Positions 59,849 to 60,526 of a DNA stretch of 60,526 nt are shown piece after piece (the stretch's first letter is position 1; each line of letters starts with the position of its first letter). This DNA comes from Pseudomonadota bacterium (lineage in GTDB: Bacteria > Pseudomonadota > Gammaproteobacteria > Steroidobacterales > SZUA-146), in contig JBCCHD010000022.1 of the NCBI GenBank assembly GCA_039028935.1, positions 1-60,526 on the forward strand. Reading direction: 5' to 3'. Under the pieces are notes generated by a model. That model had not been told where the DNA came from. It saw only the letters and a list, made by a program, of their open reading frames with translations, and made no database searches. A program made the position numbers and the translations under genes.

Positions 59849-59877
59849 TTGACAGTCGCAACCGACCGCATCACAAT
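59849..59877 (+). promoter_or_regulatory. tRNA-tuf operon promoter
   Basis: TTGACA (59849-59854), a perfect -35, is 17 bp from CACAAT (59872-59877). This places transcription about 10 bases before the mature tRNA-Tyr 5' end, the usual short leader for stable RNA. Confidence 0.75.
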
Positions 59878-59894
59878 ACCCGGCTTACGTCCGC

Positions 59895-59979
59895 GGAGGG
59901 GTACCCAAGCGGTCAACGGGGGCAGACTGTAAATCTGCTGGCTTTGCCTTCGGAGGTTCGAATCCTTCCCCCTCCACCA
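59895..59979 (+). tRNA. tRNA-Tyr (GTA)
   Basis: 85 nt with a long variable arm, as expected for Tyr. The acceptor stem GGAGGGG (59895-59901) pairs with CCCCTCC, followed by A and an encoded CCA. The anticodon GTA is at 59929-59931 in the loop CTGTAAA, and GGTTCGAAT gives the T-loop. Confidence 0.97.
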
Positions 59980-60049
59980 GATTGCTCGCGTCGGCAATGT
60001 CCGAGTGCGAGTGCTCTGTTGGGTTTGTTTTGGTTAAGTGTTTGCTTTC

Positions 60050-60123
60050 GCGGGTGTAGTTCAACGGTAGAACCTCAGCCTTCCAAGCTGATGATGTGGG
60101 TTCGATTCCCATCACCCGCTCCA
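60050..60123 (+). tRNA. tRNA-Gly (TCC)
   Basis: 74 nt. The acceptor GCGGGTG (60050-60056) pairs with CACCCGC (60113-60119), followed by T and an encoded CCA. The anticodon TCC is at 60082-60084 within TCAGC-CTTCCAA-GCTGA, and GGTTCGATTCC forms the T-arm. Confidence 0.97.
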
Positions 60124-60206
60124 GCCTTGGATAACATGCCATCTCAAACGAGGACGTGAACTGATTGCCAGGAGGCGGTCAGAGTTTGACGAACGGAAAA
60201 GACCGG

Positions 60207-60282
60207 GCCCGCATAGCTCAGTCGGTAGAGCGCATCCATGGTAAGGATGAGGTCATCAGTTCAATTCTGATTGCGGGCTCCA
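60207..60282 (+). tRNA. tRNA-Thr (GGT)
   Basis: 76 nt. The acceptor GCCCGCA (60207-60213) pairs with TGCGGGC (60272-60278), followed by T and an encoded CCA. The anticodon GGT is at 60240-60242 in CATCC-ATGGTAA-GGATG. The T-loop reads TTCAATT, with A where most tRNAs have G. Confidence 0.96.
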
Positions 60283-60406
60283 GCTTTTCGTCAGCGAAGG
60301 CGACAACGAATGAATACGGGATGCCGGTAGATTGGCATCTGATTACAAACCGGCTTACGGACATAAGGGTCCAGACAGCCACAGACTAGTCCGGAGTGAA
60401 AGGCTC

Positions 60407-60526
60407 ATGTCTAAGGAAAAATTTGAAAGAAACAAGCCGCACGTAAACGTCGGCACGATTGGTCACGTTGACCATGGGAAGACGACGCTGACGGCGGCAT
60501 TGACGAAGGTCATGGCGGATGTACAC
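60407..60526 (+). CDS. tuf: Elongation factor Tu (3' truncated)
   Basis: The first 40 residues run off the window edge. They start [20 protein letters not shown] and continue [15 protein letters not shown], including the P-loop [10 protein letters not shown]-Tu delivers aminoacyl-tRNA to the ribosome. The tRNA-Tyr/Gly/Thr then tuf order is the gammaproteobacterial tufB arrangement. A 124-nt leader follows tRNA-Thr, so tuf is probably cotranscribed with the tRNAs and released by RNase processing. Confidence 0.98.
   Translation, partial: MSKEKFERNKPHVNVGTIGHVDHGKTTLTAALTKVMADVH

Noticed and set aside
1-60526. CRISPR arrays, insertion sequences, integrases or phage genes
   Set aside because: I saw no regularly spaced repeats, transposase motifs or terminal inverted repeats anywhere in the window.

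Overview
The window looks like a chromosomal segment from a marine- or soil-type gammaproteobacterium. The evidence is a tRNA-Tyr/tRNA-Gly/tRNA-Thr operon leading into tuf, a MocR/EamA regulator-transporter pair, an iron-storage bfd/bfr pair behind a Fur-like site, and a tripartite RND pump. It is unusual for the phylum in carrying most of a mevalonate pathway. I see no insertion sequence, prophage, integrase or CRISPR array. Genes are tightly packed, with many 1-4 bp stop/start overlaps, and base composition looks even and moderately GC-rich (judged by eye, not computed).

Layout. 1-2.0 kb: the end of a DUF5916-like outer-membrane protein, a Bcr/CflA-type drug exporter and a small exported protein. 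2.0-9.1 kb: isoprenoid precursor synthesis. ispA and gloB are on the minus strand. Divergent from them are mvaD, a phosphomevalonate kinase, a fused HMG-CoA reductase-mevalonate kinase and idi, all with non-AUG starts. HMG-CoA synthase is not in the window. 9.1-15.1 kb: mostly minus-strand metabolic genes: an SRPBCC protein, an FGGY kinase with a glycerophosphodiester phosphodiesterase behind an RBS-sequestering hairpin, a LuxR-type response regulator with Glu at the phosphoacceptor position, a HIT protein, a GST and an EamA exporter. 15.2-17.6 kb: a MocR regulator, bfd and bfr.

18.0-39.8 kb is the most interesting part. Three minus-strand genes encode a Tat-exported DUF1501-like protein, a lipoprotein with two CxxCH...HNCW modules and a LamG-like domain, and a DUF1588-like CxxCH protein. 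They diverge, across a perfect CRP-type palindrome, from a long plus-strand run. That run encodes a lipoprotein with PD40-like repeats and CxxCH motifs, two outer-membrane barrel proteins (one with SH3), a TlpA/DUF4266/DUF3570/ApbE redox cassette, several TPR proteins, an ExbB/TolQ protein, two unequal ExbD proteins and an AgmX/TonB-like protein. The second half resembles the core of the Agl/Glt envelope-spanning motor known from myxobacterial gliding. I infer a proton-driven trans-envelope machine linked to exported haem and redox proteins.

40.2-60.5 kb: a CitE-like lyase, an NADPH:FMN-type reductase, an RND pump, an outer-membrane barrel protein, an acyl-CoA activation block (malonyl-CoA-synthetase-like, two SCOT subunits, acetyl-CoA synthetase), a membrane-anchored glutamate-synthase-like FMN protein, a response regulator divergent from a TPR hybrid kinase, a MarC protein, the tRNA operon and the first 40 codons of tuf.
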